The notes under the pieces are model-generated. The model saw only the letters and a program-made list of their open reading frames with translations, was not told the origin of the DNA and did no database searches. DNA of 64,000 nucleotides from Panax quinquefolius (lineage: Eukaryota; Streptophyta; Magnoliopsida; Apiales; Araliaceae): positions 248,001-312,000 of the forward strand of contig JAINUW010000777.1 of the NCBI GenBank assembly GCA_020205615.1, read 5' to 3'. Every line of letters begins with the position of its first letter. Position 1 is the stretch's first letter. The position numbers and the translations under genes were made by a program. Shown piece after piece: positions 1 through 9,616 of this stretch.

Positions 1-85
1 GGAAACACTCAATATGGGGTGTGTATAGGGAAAATTGGACAGGGCTTCCTCGCCTTTTGTCTCTTTAATATGGCCACCCCAAGCC

Positions 86-99
86 CTCTATTTATAGAG
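86..99 (-). promoter_or_regulatory. TATA-like promoter element in A 3' LTR
   Basis: On the minus strand the sequence is CTCTATAAATAGAG, a near-perfect plant TATA box followed by a GC-rich stretch. The C LTR has the equivalent CTATAAATATAG at about 54995. The copy in the A 5' LTR (about 25577-25590) reads CTCTATTAATCGAG and looks damaged. Role as LTR promoter is inferred from position and motif. Confidence 0.6.
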
Positions 100-105
100 G
101 GGGGA

Positions 106-146
106 GCCGCAGGTGTACCTGTGGCAGCCATAGATGCACCTGCGGC
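106..146. repeat. GC-rich inverted repeat in A LTR
   Basis: Perfect 10-base arms, GCCGCAGGTG at 106-115 and CACCTGCGGC at 137-146, flank a 21-base loop. In the other A LTR the B element has inserted exactly inside the left arm (after 25603). Function unknown. Confidence 0.7.
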
Positions 147-312
147 TGGCCGGGGTGCCCCGGGCTACGTGGGTCCCACCGTCTTAAAGTTCGTGCACTT
201 GTGCACTGTGATGTTCGCTCGAACTTACAGAACTTCAATCCGAGCATCCAAACAAGGTGTACAAGACTTTCTTCATACCGTTTTTGTCCAGAGTTACGCA
301 ATGACATGTGAC

Positions 313-317
313 TAAAG
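313..317. repeat. Target-site duplication (TAAAG), left copy, Copia element
   Basis: TAAAG directly precedes the TGTAGGG terminus of the copia element and is repeated at 8976-8980 directly after its CA terminus. This fixes both ends of the insertion. Confidence 0.93.
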
Positions 318-654
318 TGTAGGGTTTCGACACAAAAACGCACAGTGAAAATAGAACAATTTAAAGCAATTTTCAAAACCCTAAACAGGATCCATGCGAA
401 AATAATTAATTCATTGGTTAGAAATTATACCAAATATGAAAATGCTTCTGAAATTGATGCGCTCGAATCTCCAACGCAATCCAAACGAATCGCGCCTCTA
501 CGGTATCCACACGAATGCCCCGCGAACCATCGTACGATCTGCAGTAAACGGAACTGTGGTACTAGCCACCAAAAGGAATGGATTTTAGAACTGTTTCTCT
601 CTAGTCACTCTCTAAGAGCGGCTAGGGTTATGATGTTATGATTTAACCCTAAGT

Positions 655-682
655 GGCTACTATATCATATATATAGTAGTTA
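655..682 (-). promoter_or_regulatory. Possible TATA region of copia LTR
   Basis: On the minus strand an ACTATATATATGATATAG stretch lies inside the LTR, before the segment that borders the internal region. It is repeated in the other LTR (about 7783-7808). The surroundings are very AT-rich, so the promoter call is weak. Confidence 0.3.
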
Positions 683-724
683 AAAAGGGAATTAATCAAA
701 ACCTAATTTCATAAAATCCAAATT

Positions 725-749
725 TATATATATATATATATATATATAT
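725..749. repeat. (TA)n microsatellite
   Basis: Uninterrupted TA dinucleotides inside the copia 3' LTR; the partner LTR has a tract of similar length at 7849-7872. Confidence 0.9.
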
Positions 750-1848
750 CTTAATTAAGTCTTACTTAATTAATATACATATATACAAATTATCCTTTTA
801 ATTTAAATTCGTGATTTAAATACTATTAACCATATTAATATATTTAAATCCTTAAAATTTAAATTAATTCCATTTTAAATTACGTTCTATGTGTGTGACC
901 CTATAGGTTATTATTACGTTGGAAATAATTTTAAAATCATATTATAAAATTATAAACAGTGAGCGGCATCTAGTAATGCATCACTGCTACCCAAGTAATA
1001 ATAAGATCGATGATTCGATGCAACCTTTTTGTGATTAATGTTTCAATGCAATTTAATCCTTTTAACCTTAATATCCTAGATTAAACTCGAGTTATGGAAT
1101 GTGTCATACTCTTCAGAATTTAATCTGAGTTTTCTTGATCAATGAGTAGACTATATGAAACAAATCACTATTTGAGCATGATCATGCATTTCATAGTCCT
1201 ACTCAATCAAGAGGCCTATGGATATCACCCATAATATATAGGAGGGTTAAATTCCATCTAGATCACTCATATTCCTCACACGATTCATGATGTACCCAAT
1301 AATCACCTTTATAGTCCACCCTATTAAAGGTGACATTTGATGATATCAAAGTACATAAATTCCCGTGTAGTAATATAGTGATTTCAGGTCGGAGGACCAT
1401 TACATCATTATCACTATGAGAATTTCTAATGACACTTCGCATAATGCTCCGCATAAAATTCTCATGGTGGGTCTATCCAGTACATCGTTCTCTAACATGT
1501 ACTTATGCATTGACTTAATATCTCATATATTTATGACCAATGAGATTTGGTCATCAGTCAATCCACATACTAGTCTCAATGCATCGATGTTGTCCCATCA
1601 ACAATGATACTCGACTAGGGACATTTAAGAACAATGATACTAATTGTAATTATATAATCTCATGTTCAAGTCACATACTTGAAACCATATAATTTGTATC
1701 ACTATTCTAAGGAATTTTATTATTTTAACAATTATATAACGCATTAAATAAAACCATAATAAAATCATTCATTTATTCAATCACATATAATATTAAAACA
1801 TTAAGCAATTATATCAAATAATTGGCCTCTAGGGCATAAACTCTAACA

Positions 1849-1863
1849 GTCTCCCACTTCCAC
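1849..1863 (-). other. Polypurine tract of the copia element
   Basis: On the minus strand the bases next to the 3' LTR read AGTGGAAGTGGGAGAC, a typical copia PPT used to prime plus-strand DNA synthesis. Confidence 0.8.
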
Positions 1864-1884
1864 TAGAGCCAATCACTCATATAT

Positions 1885-2619
1885 CTAATACCTATGGAAC
1901 TAGTGTGACTTTCGTGCTTCTGCTGCGACAAAGCCTTGGTCAGTGGATCCGCAACATTATCATCAGTTGGCACTCTTCCTATATGTACATCTCCTATATC
2001 AATGATTTCACGGATGAGATGGTACCGCCTAAGTATATGCTTAGATCGTTGGTGAGATCTGGGTTCCTTAGCCTGTGCAATGGCACCATTGTTATCAAAG
2101 TATAGCTTAACTGGATTAACAATGGTTGGAACAACACCTAGTTAAATGATGAACTTTTTAATCCATACAGCCTCCTTGGCCGCACTAGAAGCAGCAATAT
2201 ACTCAGCATCTGTTGTAGAATCGGCTACTATCTCTTCCTTCGAACTCTTCCAGCTAACAGCACCACCATTAAGGCAAAATACAAAACCTGACTGAGACTT
2301 ATAATCATCATTATCAGTCTGGAAACTAGCATCTGTGTAACCCTTCTATCGCTAGTTCATCTTCACCTCCATATACCAAGAATGAATCCTTAGTCCTTTT
2401 AAGGTACTTGAGGATATTCTTGTTCGCTTGTCTAGTGACCTTCACCTGGATTCGACTGGTATCTGCTCGTCATGCTCAAAGCATATGAGACATCCGAACG
2501 AGTACATATCATTGCATACATGATAGATCCAATTGCCGAAGCATAAGGGATCTTTCTCATATGCTCTTTATCATCTTGTGATTTAGGACATTGGGTCTTA
2601 GAGATCTTTACACCATGAC
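1885..2619 (-). pseudogene. Copia RNase H domain, broken
   Basis: Minus-strand translation, with frame changes, gives the C-terminal copia RNase H: a segment containing DYKSQSGFVF, then STTDAEYIAAS (acidic residues D and E of the active site), DNNGAIAQA, and the ending HIGRVPTDDNVADPLTKALS. This domain removes the RNA strand during reverse transcription. The reading frame is interrupted near 2340-2430, between the RT end and the RNase H start, and there is one stop in the middle. It continues directly from the RT segment at 2620-3306 and ends just before the PPT. Confidence 0.8.
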
Positions 2620-3306
2620 TCATGGGTAAATGTCCTCTTTTGCCTCTTCATCTTTGAGCGTTTCAAAGACTTTATCAATATATGTACTCTGACTTAGGCC
2701 GATCATTTTTCTTGATCTATCTCGATAGATCTTGATACCTAAAATGTAGGGTGCATCGCCTAAATCTTTCATGGAGAAACATTTTCCTAACCATGTTTTT
2801 ACAGCCTGTAATGAAGGAATGTCATTCCCAATAATTAATATGTCGTCAACATATAATATCAGGAATATAATGTGACTCCCACTAACCTTCTTATATACAC
2901 AAGGTTCATCTTCATTTTTAATAAAGCCAAACTCTTTGACTGCTTCATCAAATCGAAGATTCCAACTCTGAGAGGCTTGCTTCAATCCATAAATGGATCG
3001 TTGCAGCTTACATACCTTTCTAGCATCCTTTGGAGCGACAAAACCCTTATGTTGTGTCATGTACACATCCTTAAGGAGATTTCCATTAAGGAAAGCAGTT
3101 TTAACATCCATCTGCCAGATTTCGTAATCATAAAAAGCTACAATAGCAAGTAAGATCCTAATGGATTTAACCATTGCCACTGGAGAGAAGGTTTCATCAT
3201 AGTCAACACCTTGAACTTGTTTGAAACCTTTTGCTACCAGTCGGCCTTTATAGGTTTGTACATTACCATCCGTATCGGTTTTTTCTTCTTGAAAACCCAC
3301 TTGCAC
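2620..3306 (-). CDS. Copia reverse transcriptase fragment
   Basis: An open segment of 228 codons holding most of the copia RT (RVT_2). Visible blocks are GRLVAKGFKQVQGVDYDETF near residue 20, QMDVKTAFLNGNL near 65, IYGLKQASQSW near 105 and the catalytic YVDDILI near 152. A frameshift at its start joins it to the upstream RT start (3234-3602), and another at its end leads to the 63-codon segment at 2432-2623 with SIMYAMICTRSDVSYAL, also RT/RNase H connection sequence. Catalytic aspartates are present, but the protein as a whole cannot be made in one frame. Confidence 0.88.
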   Translation of the reverse strand: MQVGFQEEKTDTDGNVQTYKGRLVAKGFKQVQGVDYDETFSPVAMVKSIRILLAIVAFYDYEIWQMDVKTAFLNGNLLKDVYMTQHKGFVAPKDARKVCKLQRSIYGLKQASQSWNLRFDEAVKEFGFIKNEDEPCVYKKVSGSHIIFLILYVDDILIIGNDIPSLQAVKTWLGKCFSMKDLGDAPYILGIKIYRDRSRKMIGLSQSTYIDKVFETLKDEEAKEDIYP

Positions 3307-3602
3307 CCTATTGGTTTTACCCCTTCGGGTGGATCAACCAAAGTCCATACTTGGTTAGTATACATGGAGTCCATTTCAGATCTCATGGCTTCAAGCCATC
3401 TCTCAGAATCTGGTCCATTCATAGCTTCGTGGTAGGAAGCAGGCTCATCCTGATCTTTGAGCATCACATCACCGTTTTGAGTAACAAGATATCCATAATA
3501 TCTCTCAGGCTCTTGGTGTGTCCTACCAGATCTACGAATTCCTTGTGTAATTTGAGCAGGTTCACTTTCCATAACATCTTGTGGTTCCTGCTCACGTTCC
3601 AA
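3234..3602 (-). CDS. Copia polyprotein linker and RT N-terminus fragment
   Basis: Open segment of 122 codons on the minus strand. It begins in the acidic linker between integrase and RT, runs through RRSGRTHQEPERYYGYL and then enters RT with EAMRSEMDSMYTNQVWTLV and KPIGCKWVFKKK. It shifts frame into the RT segment at 2620-3306 at a run of A/K codons near 3280. It is part of the same polyprotein as its neighbours. Confidence 0.82.
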   Translation of the reverse strand: MEREQEPQDVMESEPAQITQGIRRSGRTHQEPERYYGYLVTQNGDVMLKDQDEPASYHEAMNGPDSERWLEAMRSEMDSMYTNQVWTLVDPPEGVKPIGCKWVFKKKKPIRMVMYKPIKADW

Positions 3603-4541
3603 CTCAGGTTCAATGATATTATGTGGTTCTCAAATTTCTTCGAGTTCTACTTTCCTCCCACTGTTTCCTCTAGAGACAAATTCTCTTTCTAGAAAAATAC
3701 CAGTTCGAGCAACAAACACTTTGTTCTCAGAAGGTTTGTAGAAATAATACCCTTTTGTTTCTTTTGGGTATCCCACAAAATTACATTTGTCAGATTTGGG
3801 TCTGAGCTTGTCAGAATCTAGACGTTTTACAAACGCCTCGCAACCCTAAATCTTCATGAACGACACACTAGGACGTTTCCCAGTCCACATCTCATATGGT
3901 GTCTTCTGAACCGTCTTTGTAGCAACACGGTTAAGTGTGAATACAGCTGTCTCTAGGGCATGACCCCAGAAGCTTATTAGAAGATCTGCATGACTCATCA
4001 TTGATCGTACCATGTCCAACAAGGTTCGATTCCTCCTCTCAGACACACCATTCCATTGTGGTGTTCCAGGTGGAGTGAGATGTGATATAATACCACACTC
4101 CTTTAGAAGGTCATCAAAGTCTTGGCTTAAGTATTCACCTCCTCGATCGGATCGAAGGGCTTTTATGCTTTTGCCAAACTAATTTTGAATTTCATTCTTG
4201 AATTCCTTGAACTTTTCAAAGGTTTCGGATTTGTGTCTCATAATATACACATATCCATATCTACTGAAGTCGTCAGTAGATGTAATGAAGTAATAAAACC
4301 TGCCTCTTGCTAACGAACTCATGGGTCCACATACATCACTATGTATAAGTCCCAATATATTGCTAGCCCGTTCACTGTGTCCAGTGAAAGGGGCTTTAGT
4401 CATCTTGCCTAATAAACAAGATTTGCATTTTTCAAATGAATCCAAAAATCCATCTTTATGGTGTTTTGATATGCATTTCTCATTTATATGGCCCAAACGA
4501 CAGTGCCAGAGATATGTCGGATTTGAATAATTTGATTTAAA
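3603..4541 (-). pseudogene. Copia integrase, interrupted by stop codons
   Basis: Minus-strand reading gives the HHCC zinc domain (RLGHIN..H..CKSCLLGK), the catalytic core with IHSDVCGPM, STDDFSRYGY, SDRGGEY and the final acidic residue in NGVSERRNRTLLDM, then the copia C-terminal segment with KCNFVGYPKETKGYYFY. In-frame stops occur near 3848, 4180 and 4543. The open pieces are 3846-4046 and 4179-4496. The catalytic residues are readable, so decay is by point mutation rather than by loss of the domain. Integrase inserts the DNA copy into the host chromosome. Confidence 0.85.
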
Positions 4542-5170
4542 TCATTTTGTATTTATGTTATAGATAGGCATTTCCAAATCAAGAATATAAAGACCATTAA
4601 AGAATTGTGCAACACCATAACATATATCATTTAAGTAAAATGAACAACGGTTGTTCTTTATTATAAATGAAAAACCTTTCTCGTCCAAACAAGAAATAGA
4701 AATAATGTTTTTGCTTATAGCAGGCACAAAATAAAAATCTTCCAATTCTAAAACTAGCCCAGAGGGCAAAGATAAATGATAAGTTCCTACGGCCAGTGCA
4801 ACAACTCTTGCTCCATTCCCAACACGTAGGTCAACCTCTCCTTTTTCCAAAGTCCTACTCCTTCGGAGTTCCTGCACATTAACACAAATGTGAGAACCAC
4901 ATCCAGTATCTAATACCCATGATGTAGAAGTAGACAAGTTGACTTCTATAACATATATACCTGAATCAGAAGTCCCACTTCCTTTCCTTTTCTTCACTTC
5001 TTCCAAATAAGCAAGATAATTCCTCTTCCAGTGTCTAAGTTTTCCACAAAAGTGACAATCACCTTCTTTAGCCACCCCACCATTAGGTTTTAAAGCCTGT
5101 TTGGTTTTGGATTTAGGTTTGGCACCAGAATTAGATCCTATCTTCTTCTTGCCTTTCCATTTTCCCTTAG
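4542..5170 (-). CDS. Copia zinc knuckle, protease and GAG-pre-integrase fragment
   Basis: Open segment on the minus strand. It opens before the first methionine (5075). A degenerate zinc knuckle CHFCGKLRHWKRNY has Tyr in place of the last Cys. The aspartic protease active site WVLDTGCGSHIC follows at about residue 53 counted from 5075, then the GAG-pre-integrase region with LDEKGFSFIIKNNRCSFYL. The frame from gag is lost in an A/G homopolymer near 5180. The protease would cut the polyprotein; the missing zinc ligand suggests loss of RNA packaging. Confidence 0.85.
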
Positions 5171-5823
5171 CATTCCCCTTTTTTCACCATCATTATGGGA
5201 GTGGGTCCTTCCCTTTTCATGTTGTTCTCGGCAGTTCTTAACATGCTCAAAAACTCAGTAAGGGGTTTCGCAATTTCATTCATAAGATAATTCATGACAA
5301 ATTGAGAATAGCTGCTGTTTAGGGATTGCGAAACAAAATCTGTTTGGGCCTCCAGAGTGATTGGAAAACCCAACCTATCAAGGTACTCAATATACCCAAT
5401 CATTTTCAGAACATGTGGACCAACTAGATCACGTTCACCCATTTTGCAGTGATACAATGCCTTGCTTGTATCATACCTCTCCTGTCGAGCATGCCCTTCA
5501 AACAATTTCTTGAGATGCTCGATTATCTCTTAAGCATCCATCAACTCATGTTCCTTCTGAAGCTCAGGGTTCATGGTTGCTAGCATGAGACAACTCATGT
5601 CCAGAGCATCATCTTGATGCTTCTTGTAAGCATTATGCTCCGCACATGGTGTAGTATCAGCTGGTGCTACAGGAATGAGCTTTTCAACGACATATAGCTT
5701 GCGCTCTTATTTGAGGACAATCCTCAAGTTCCTATGCCAGTCAAGGAAATTAATTCCACTCAGCTTGTCCTTCTCAAGGACTGATCGTAGTGAAAGACTA
5801 CTTGTATTGTTGTTATTTGCCAT
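5167..5823 (-). pseudogene. Copia gag, two in-frame stops
   Basis: Starts at the ATG at 5823 (MANNN...), the usual copia gag opening, then shows LEKDKLSGINFLDWHRNLRI, the UBN2-type gag fold, and FEGHARQERYDTSKALYHCK. Stop codons TAA at 5707-5709 and 5530-5532 interrupt the frame; both could come from CAA by C-to-T change. The last open part is 5167-5505. Gag forms the virus-like particle in the cytoplasm. The start was chosen because it follows a non-coding leader and matches the family's N-terminus. Confidence 0.82.
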
Positions 5824-7424
5824 TGATATCTACAATTTATAAGTGCAAAAAAATAATAAGTCAAATTGCAGAGTTGATATTATGTAATTGATAATAGTAC
5901 ATTCAAAATATACCTCCCACTATTTTATTCAAATTAATAGCCCTCACCATTAATTCGGAAAGCATTTTTCAATTAAATCTTTCTAGTGAGCCAAGATCCA
6001 TATTTCATTATGCCCTAAGTTAGCTTTGGCTAATCTCTTAAAACACAATTATTTAGGTAGACAACCCTTTTGTCAATTATATCATATATAACTCCTGGAT
6101 AGTTTGGTAAACAACAATTGTTTCTAGTCCATCTAATGGTACCTACCAAACTCTATGCCTCTAAGTCCACAATCCTATTGAGATAACTTTGTTAAGTCGG
6201 GCCCAATGATTTTAACAGTTTGGATATCACAATTATCCTATCGCATCTTACCTAGATAAATAGGGTACTTTCCTTTGGCAAACCTACTTCTATTGATCAA
6301 GGTCTTGATGAGTGTTATTCATTGGAAGGCATCTGATTTCGACTTAATAATTTAATGAGGGATTTTATTAATAAATTTAGATCTCACCAATTTTAATCTT
6401 ATTAAGCATGCACATTATTTATCATATCATATTGCATACATGCATAAATAAAGTGCAAAATTAAATGTGTCACAGTTATGGCCCAATCCACTGTCAATCT
6501 TTTCAAGCTAATGAAAGATTGAAGGTCAATCTAAGGCGGTAAAAGATCTTAAAATAAATAGCTTCCTTGGATCTTCCTCAAGTATGTGCCTCATCTCCAT
6601 CATCATCTTTCCATCGTGTCCTTCATCTTTTCATCTTCATCGATTATAGATTATTACATGACATAAAGAAACCTCGAGTTACATTCGAAGGGATTTAGAT
6701 GAGAAGAGAATTTTACATTAGAATTTATAGAAAGGCACGACATGCAATCCGTATTTCAAAACCAAAAACACTAACCTATGGGTCAAAAGGCCATAACTGT
6801 GCACCATGCATATCACAATAAGCATATAACAGTTTATATAAAATTAAAGAAAAATATATATAACAAATTGGGGTCACGACCATCGTGGTGCTACTACGAC
6901 GGGGGGGAGGCGAGGATCTCCCACGGCGGTGTGGTCCAACAACAATCAGATTGCAGAAATTTTTGCAAATGATTCTCTCAAACGATTCGTAATCACGTAT
7001 TTTAATCCACCAAAATAGTCATAATAACAATACACCGATACATATCATATATGTCCGATTTCAATTAATCATATTAAATCGAATAATCGTTATTACGCCA
7101 TATAAGATACAATTAATGAACAATATATACATGCATATCTATTTCTGATATTCATAATACCAGAATATGTCGATTACAGAATATCACATACTCAATTAAA
7201 AGAACATCATATACATGCATATCTATTACTAATATTTATAATATCAAAATATGTCGATTACGTAATATCATATACTCAATTAACAGTTCAGTAAAATTGT
7301 ATCATCATATATCATATATATCGAAAACATTATAATCAATTTCGGATCGGTAAAATTGTATCATCACATACCATATATATTGAAAACAATTAAACATGTT
7401 ATCTAAATTAATCGTTTTGCAAGT
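5824..7424 (-). other. Non-coding leader of the copia element
   Basis: About 1.6 kb between PBS and gag start with no supported coding region; AT-rich, with two similar stretches near 7120-7180 and 7200-7260 (ATACATGCATATCTATT repeated). Long leaders are known in Tork/Angela-type elements. Confidence 0.7.
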
Positions 7425-7437
7425 AGCTCTGATACCA
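7425..7437 (-). other. Primer binding site, tRNA-iMet type, copia element
   Basis: On the minus strand TGGTATCAGAGCT lies one base from the 5' LTR end. It is complementary to the 3' end of initiator methionine tRNA, the usual copia primer. Confidence 0.93.
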
Positions 7438-7438
7438 C

Positions 7439-8975
7439 TGTAGGGTTTTGACACAGAAACGCACAGTGAAAATAGAACAATTTAAAGCAATTTTCGAAAC
7501 CCTAAACAGGATCCATGCGAAAATAATTAATTCAGTGGTTAGAAATTATACCGAATATGAAAATGCTTTTGAAATTGATGTGCTCGAATCTCTAACGCAA
7601 TCCAAACGAATCGCGCCTCTACGGTATCCACACGAGCATAACGCTCATGAACGCAGGTAAACGATCTGCAATAAATGGAACTACGGTACTAGCCACCAAA
7701 ACGAATGGATTTTAGAACTATTTCTCTCTAGTCTCTCTCTAAGAGCGGCTAGGGTTATAATTTTATGATATAACCCTAAGTGGCTACTATATCATATATA
7801 TAGTAGTTAAAAAGGGAATTAATCAAAACCTAATTTCATAAAATCCGAATATATATATATATATATATATATCTTAATTAAGTCTTACTTAATTAATATA
7901 CATATATACAGATTATCCTTTTAATTTAAATTTGTGATTTAAATACTATTAATCATATTAATATATTTAAATTCTTAAAATTTAAATTAATTCCATTTTA
8001 AATTACGTTCTATGAGTGTGACCCTATAGGTTATTATTACGTTGGCAATAATTTTAAAATCATATTATAAAATTATAAATAGTGAGCGACATCTAGTAAT
8101 GCATCACTGCTACCCAAGTAATAATAAGATAGATGATTCGATGCAACCTTTTCGTGACCAATGTTTCAATGCAATTTAATCCTTCTAACCTTAATATCCT
8201 AGATTAAACTCGAGTCATGGAATGTGTCATACTCTTCATAATTTAATCTGAGTTTTCTTGATCAATGAGTAGACTATATAAAACAAATCACTATTTGAGC
8301 ATGGCCATGCATTTCATAGTCCTACTCAATCAAGAGGCCTATGAATATCACCCCTAATATATAGGATGGTTAAATTCCATCTAGATCACTCATATTCCTC
8401 ACACGATTCATGATGTACCCAATAATCGCCTTTATAGTCCACCCTATTAAAGGTGACATTTGATGATATCAAAGTACATAAATTCTCGTGTAGTAGTATA
8501 GTGATTTCAGGTCAGAGGACCATTACATCATTATCACTATGAGAATTTCTAAAAACACTTCGCATAATGCTCCACATAGAATTCTCATGGTGGGTCCATC
8601 CAAAGACATCGTTCTTCTCTAATATGTACCTATGCATTGACTTAATATCTCATATATTTATAACCAATGAGATTTGGTCATCAGTCAATCCACATACTAG
8701 TCTCAATGCATCAATGTTGTCCCATCAATAATGATACTCGACTAGGGACATTTAAGAACAATGATACTAATTGTAATTATATAATCTTATGTTCAAGTCA
8801 CATACTTGAAACCATATAATTTGTATCACTATTCTAAGGAATTTTATTATGTTAACAATTATATAACGCAGTAAATAAAACCATAATAAAATCATTCATT
8901 TATTCAATCAAATATAATATCAAAACGTTAAGCAATTATATCAAATAATTGGCCTCTAGGGCATAAACTCTAACA
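7439..8975 (-). repeat. 5' LTR of the copia element
   Basis: Matches 318-1848 nearly base for base, starting TGTAGGGTTT and ending CTCTAACA. Differences are scattered substitutions plus a short replaced patch at about 7635-7665, so the insertion is not very recent. Confidence 0.95.
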
Positions 8976-8980
8976 TAAAG
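8976..8980. repeat. Target-site duplication (TAAAG), right copy, Copia element
   Basis: Repeats the bases at 313-317. Removing 318-8980 rejoins the A LTR. Confidence 0.93.
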
Positions 8981-9601
8981 GTTATACGAAGTCAGGAAGA
9001 GGGGACCGTGCCCATGGTCTTCAAGCTTTAAATTTTATCTGGTGTGCTGCCACGCATAATAGTCATTTGGGATTGGAACTCCTTGGTTCTTATGGGACAT
9101 TTTTGTGTAGAAATGTATGTATGAAATGTTAAGACGGTGCGCTAGAGTTAAGGTGGCAAGATGATGATTTGACTCCTCACCGAGGTCATCTCCGATTTGG
9201 GCTGATAGCAAACGTTGCTCAGGGTTACATCTGAGATTGTACTACTGCAAGTGTTTGAATTATTCAAGGTCATCTATAAGTGTGCATATCTTCCTGGTTA
9301 TCTATAAGTGTGCCTCGACAGAAGGTCTGGGATTGAAGCTGATCTTATGCATTTGAAACAAGCATTTTCGAAGTTATCGCCGGAACTGCAATAACATTTC
9401 TTGGGGTTATCTCCAAGGACGAAACTCAGGGTTATCTCCGAGGTTGGAATTGATACTCCCGGTGTGTGTTCCGGGGTTGAGACTGAACTTCTGGTAGTAT
9501 CCGGAATGGATCTGAGCTATCTTCCAAGGTTATCTCCGAAAGACGAATCTACCCTCCTGCAATGTTAGTAACAGGTGTGCAAAAAATTTTGAGTGTCTAC
9601 A
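8981..9601 (-). repeat. 3' LTR of element A, proximal (U3) part
   Basis: In reverse complement this matches the start of the C LTR (54113-54750). The terminus on the minus strand is TGTAGACACTC at 9601, directly next to a purine tract, so this is the start of the 3' LTR. It carries several copies of a GGTTATCTCCGAGG-like motif. Confidence 0.87.
9371..9540 (-). repeat. GATA-type motif repeated in U3 of element A
   Basis: Degenerate copies of GGTTATCTCCGAGG (minus strand CCTCGGAGATAACC) occur at about 9372, 9403, 9428, 9514 and 9527. The C LTR has the same motif at about six places between 54178 and 54578. Repeated short motifs in U3 could bind a transcription factor; this is inference. Confidence 0.6.
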
Positions 9602-9616
9602 TATGCCTCTCATTAT
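9602..9616 (-). other. Polypurine tract of element A
   Basis: On the minus strand TAATGAGAGGCATA abuts the LTR terminus. It is purine-rich and in the right place to prime plus-strand synthesis. Confidence 0.65.

Larger units (their letters stand above)
1..317 (-). repeat. 3' LTR of element A, distal part
   Basis: This stretch matches 25491 to 25603 at its left end and, in reverse complement, the C LTR at about 54780-55100. Together with 8981-9601 it forms one LTR, interrupted by the copia insertion after base 317. The window starts inside the LTR, so its 3' end (sense orientation) is missing. It carries a TATA-like box and a GC-rich hairpin. Confidence 0.85.
318..1848 (-). repeat. 3' LTR of the copia element
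   Basis: Begins TGTAGGGTTT and ends CTCTAACA on the plus strand, and is repeated at 7439-8975. It holds an AT-rich centre with a (TA)n tract at 725-749. Because the element reads on the minus strand, this low-coordinate copy is the 3' LTR. Confidence 0.95.
318..8975 (-). mobile_element. Ty1/copia LTR retrotransposon (Tork/Angela-like), structurally complete
   Basis: Two LTRs of about 1.53 kb (318-1848 and 7439-8975), both bounded by TG..CA, flank an internal region with a tRNA-Met-type PBS beside the right LTR and a purine tract beside the left one, so the element points to the minus strand. The 5-bp duplication TAAAG flanks it. Order in sense direction is gag, protease, integrase, RT, RNase H, which is the copia order. 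The LTRs differ at scattered sites, and the coding region has several stops and frameshifts. It sits in the 3' LTR of element A. The Tork/Angela assignment rests on RT wording and LTR size and is tentative. Confidence 0.93.
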
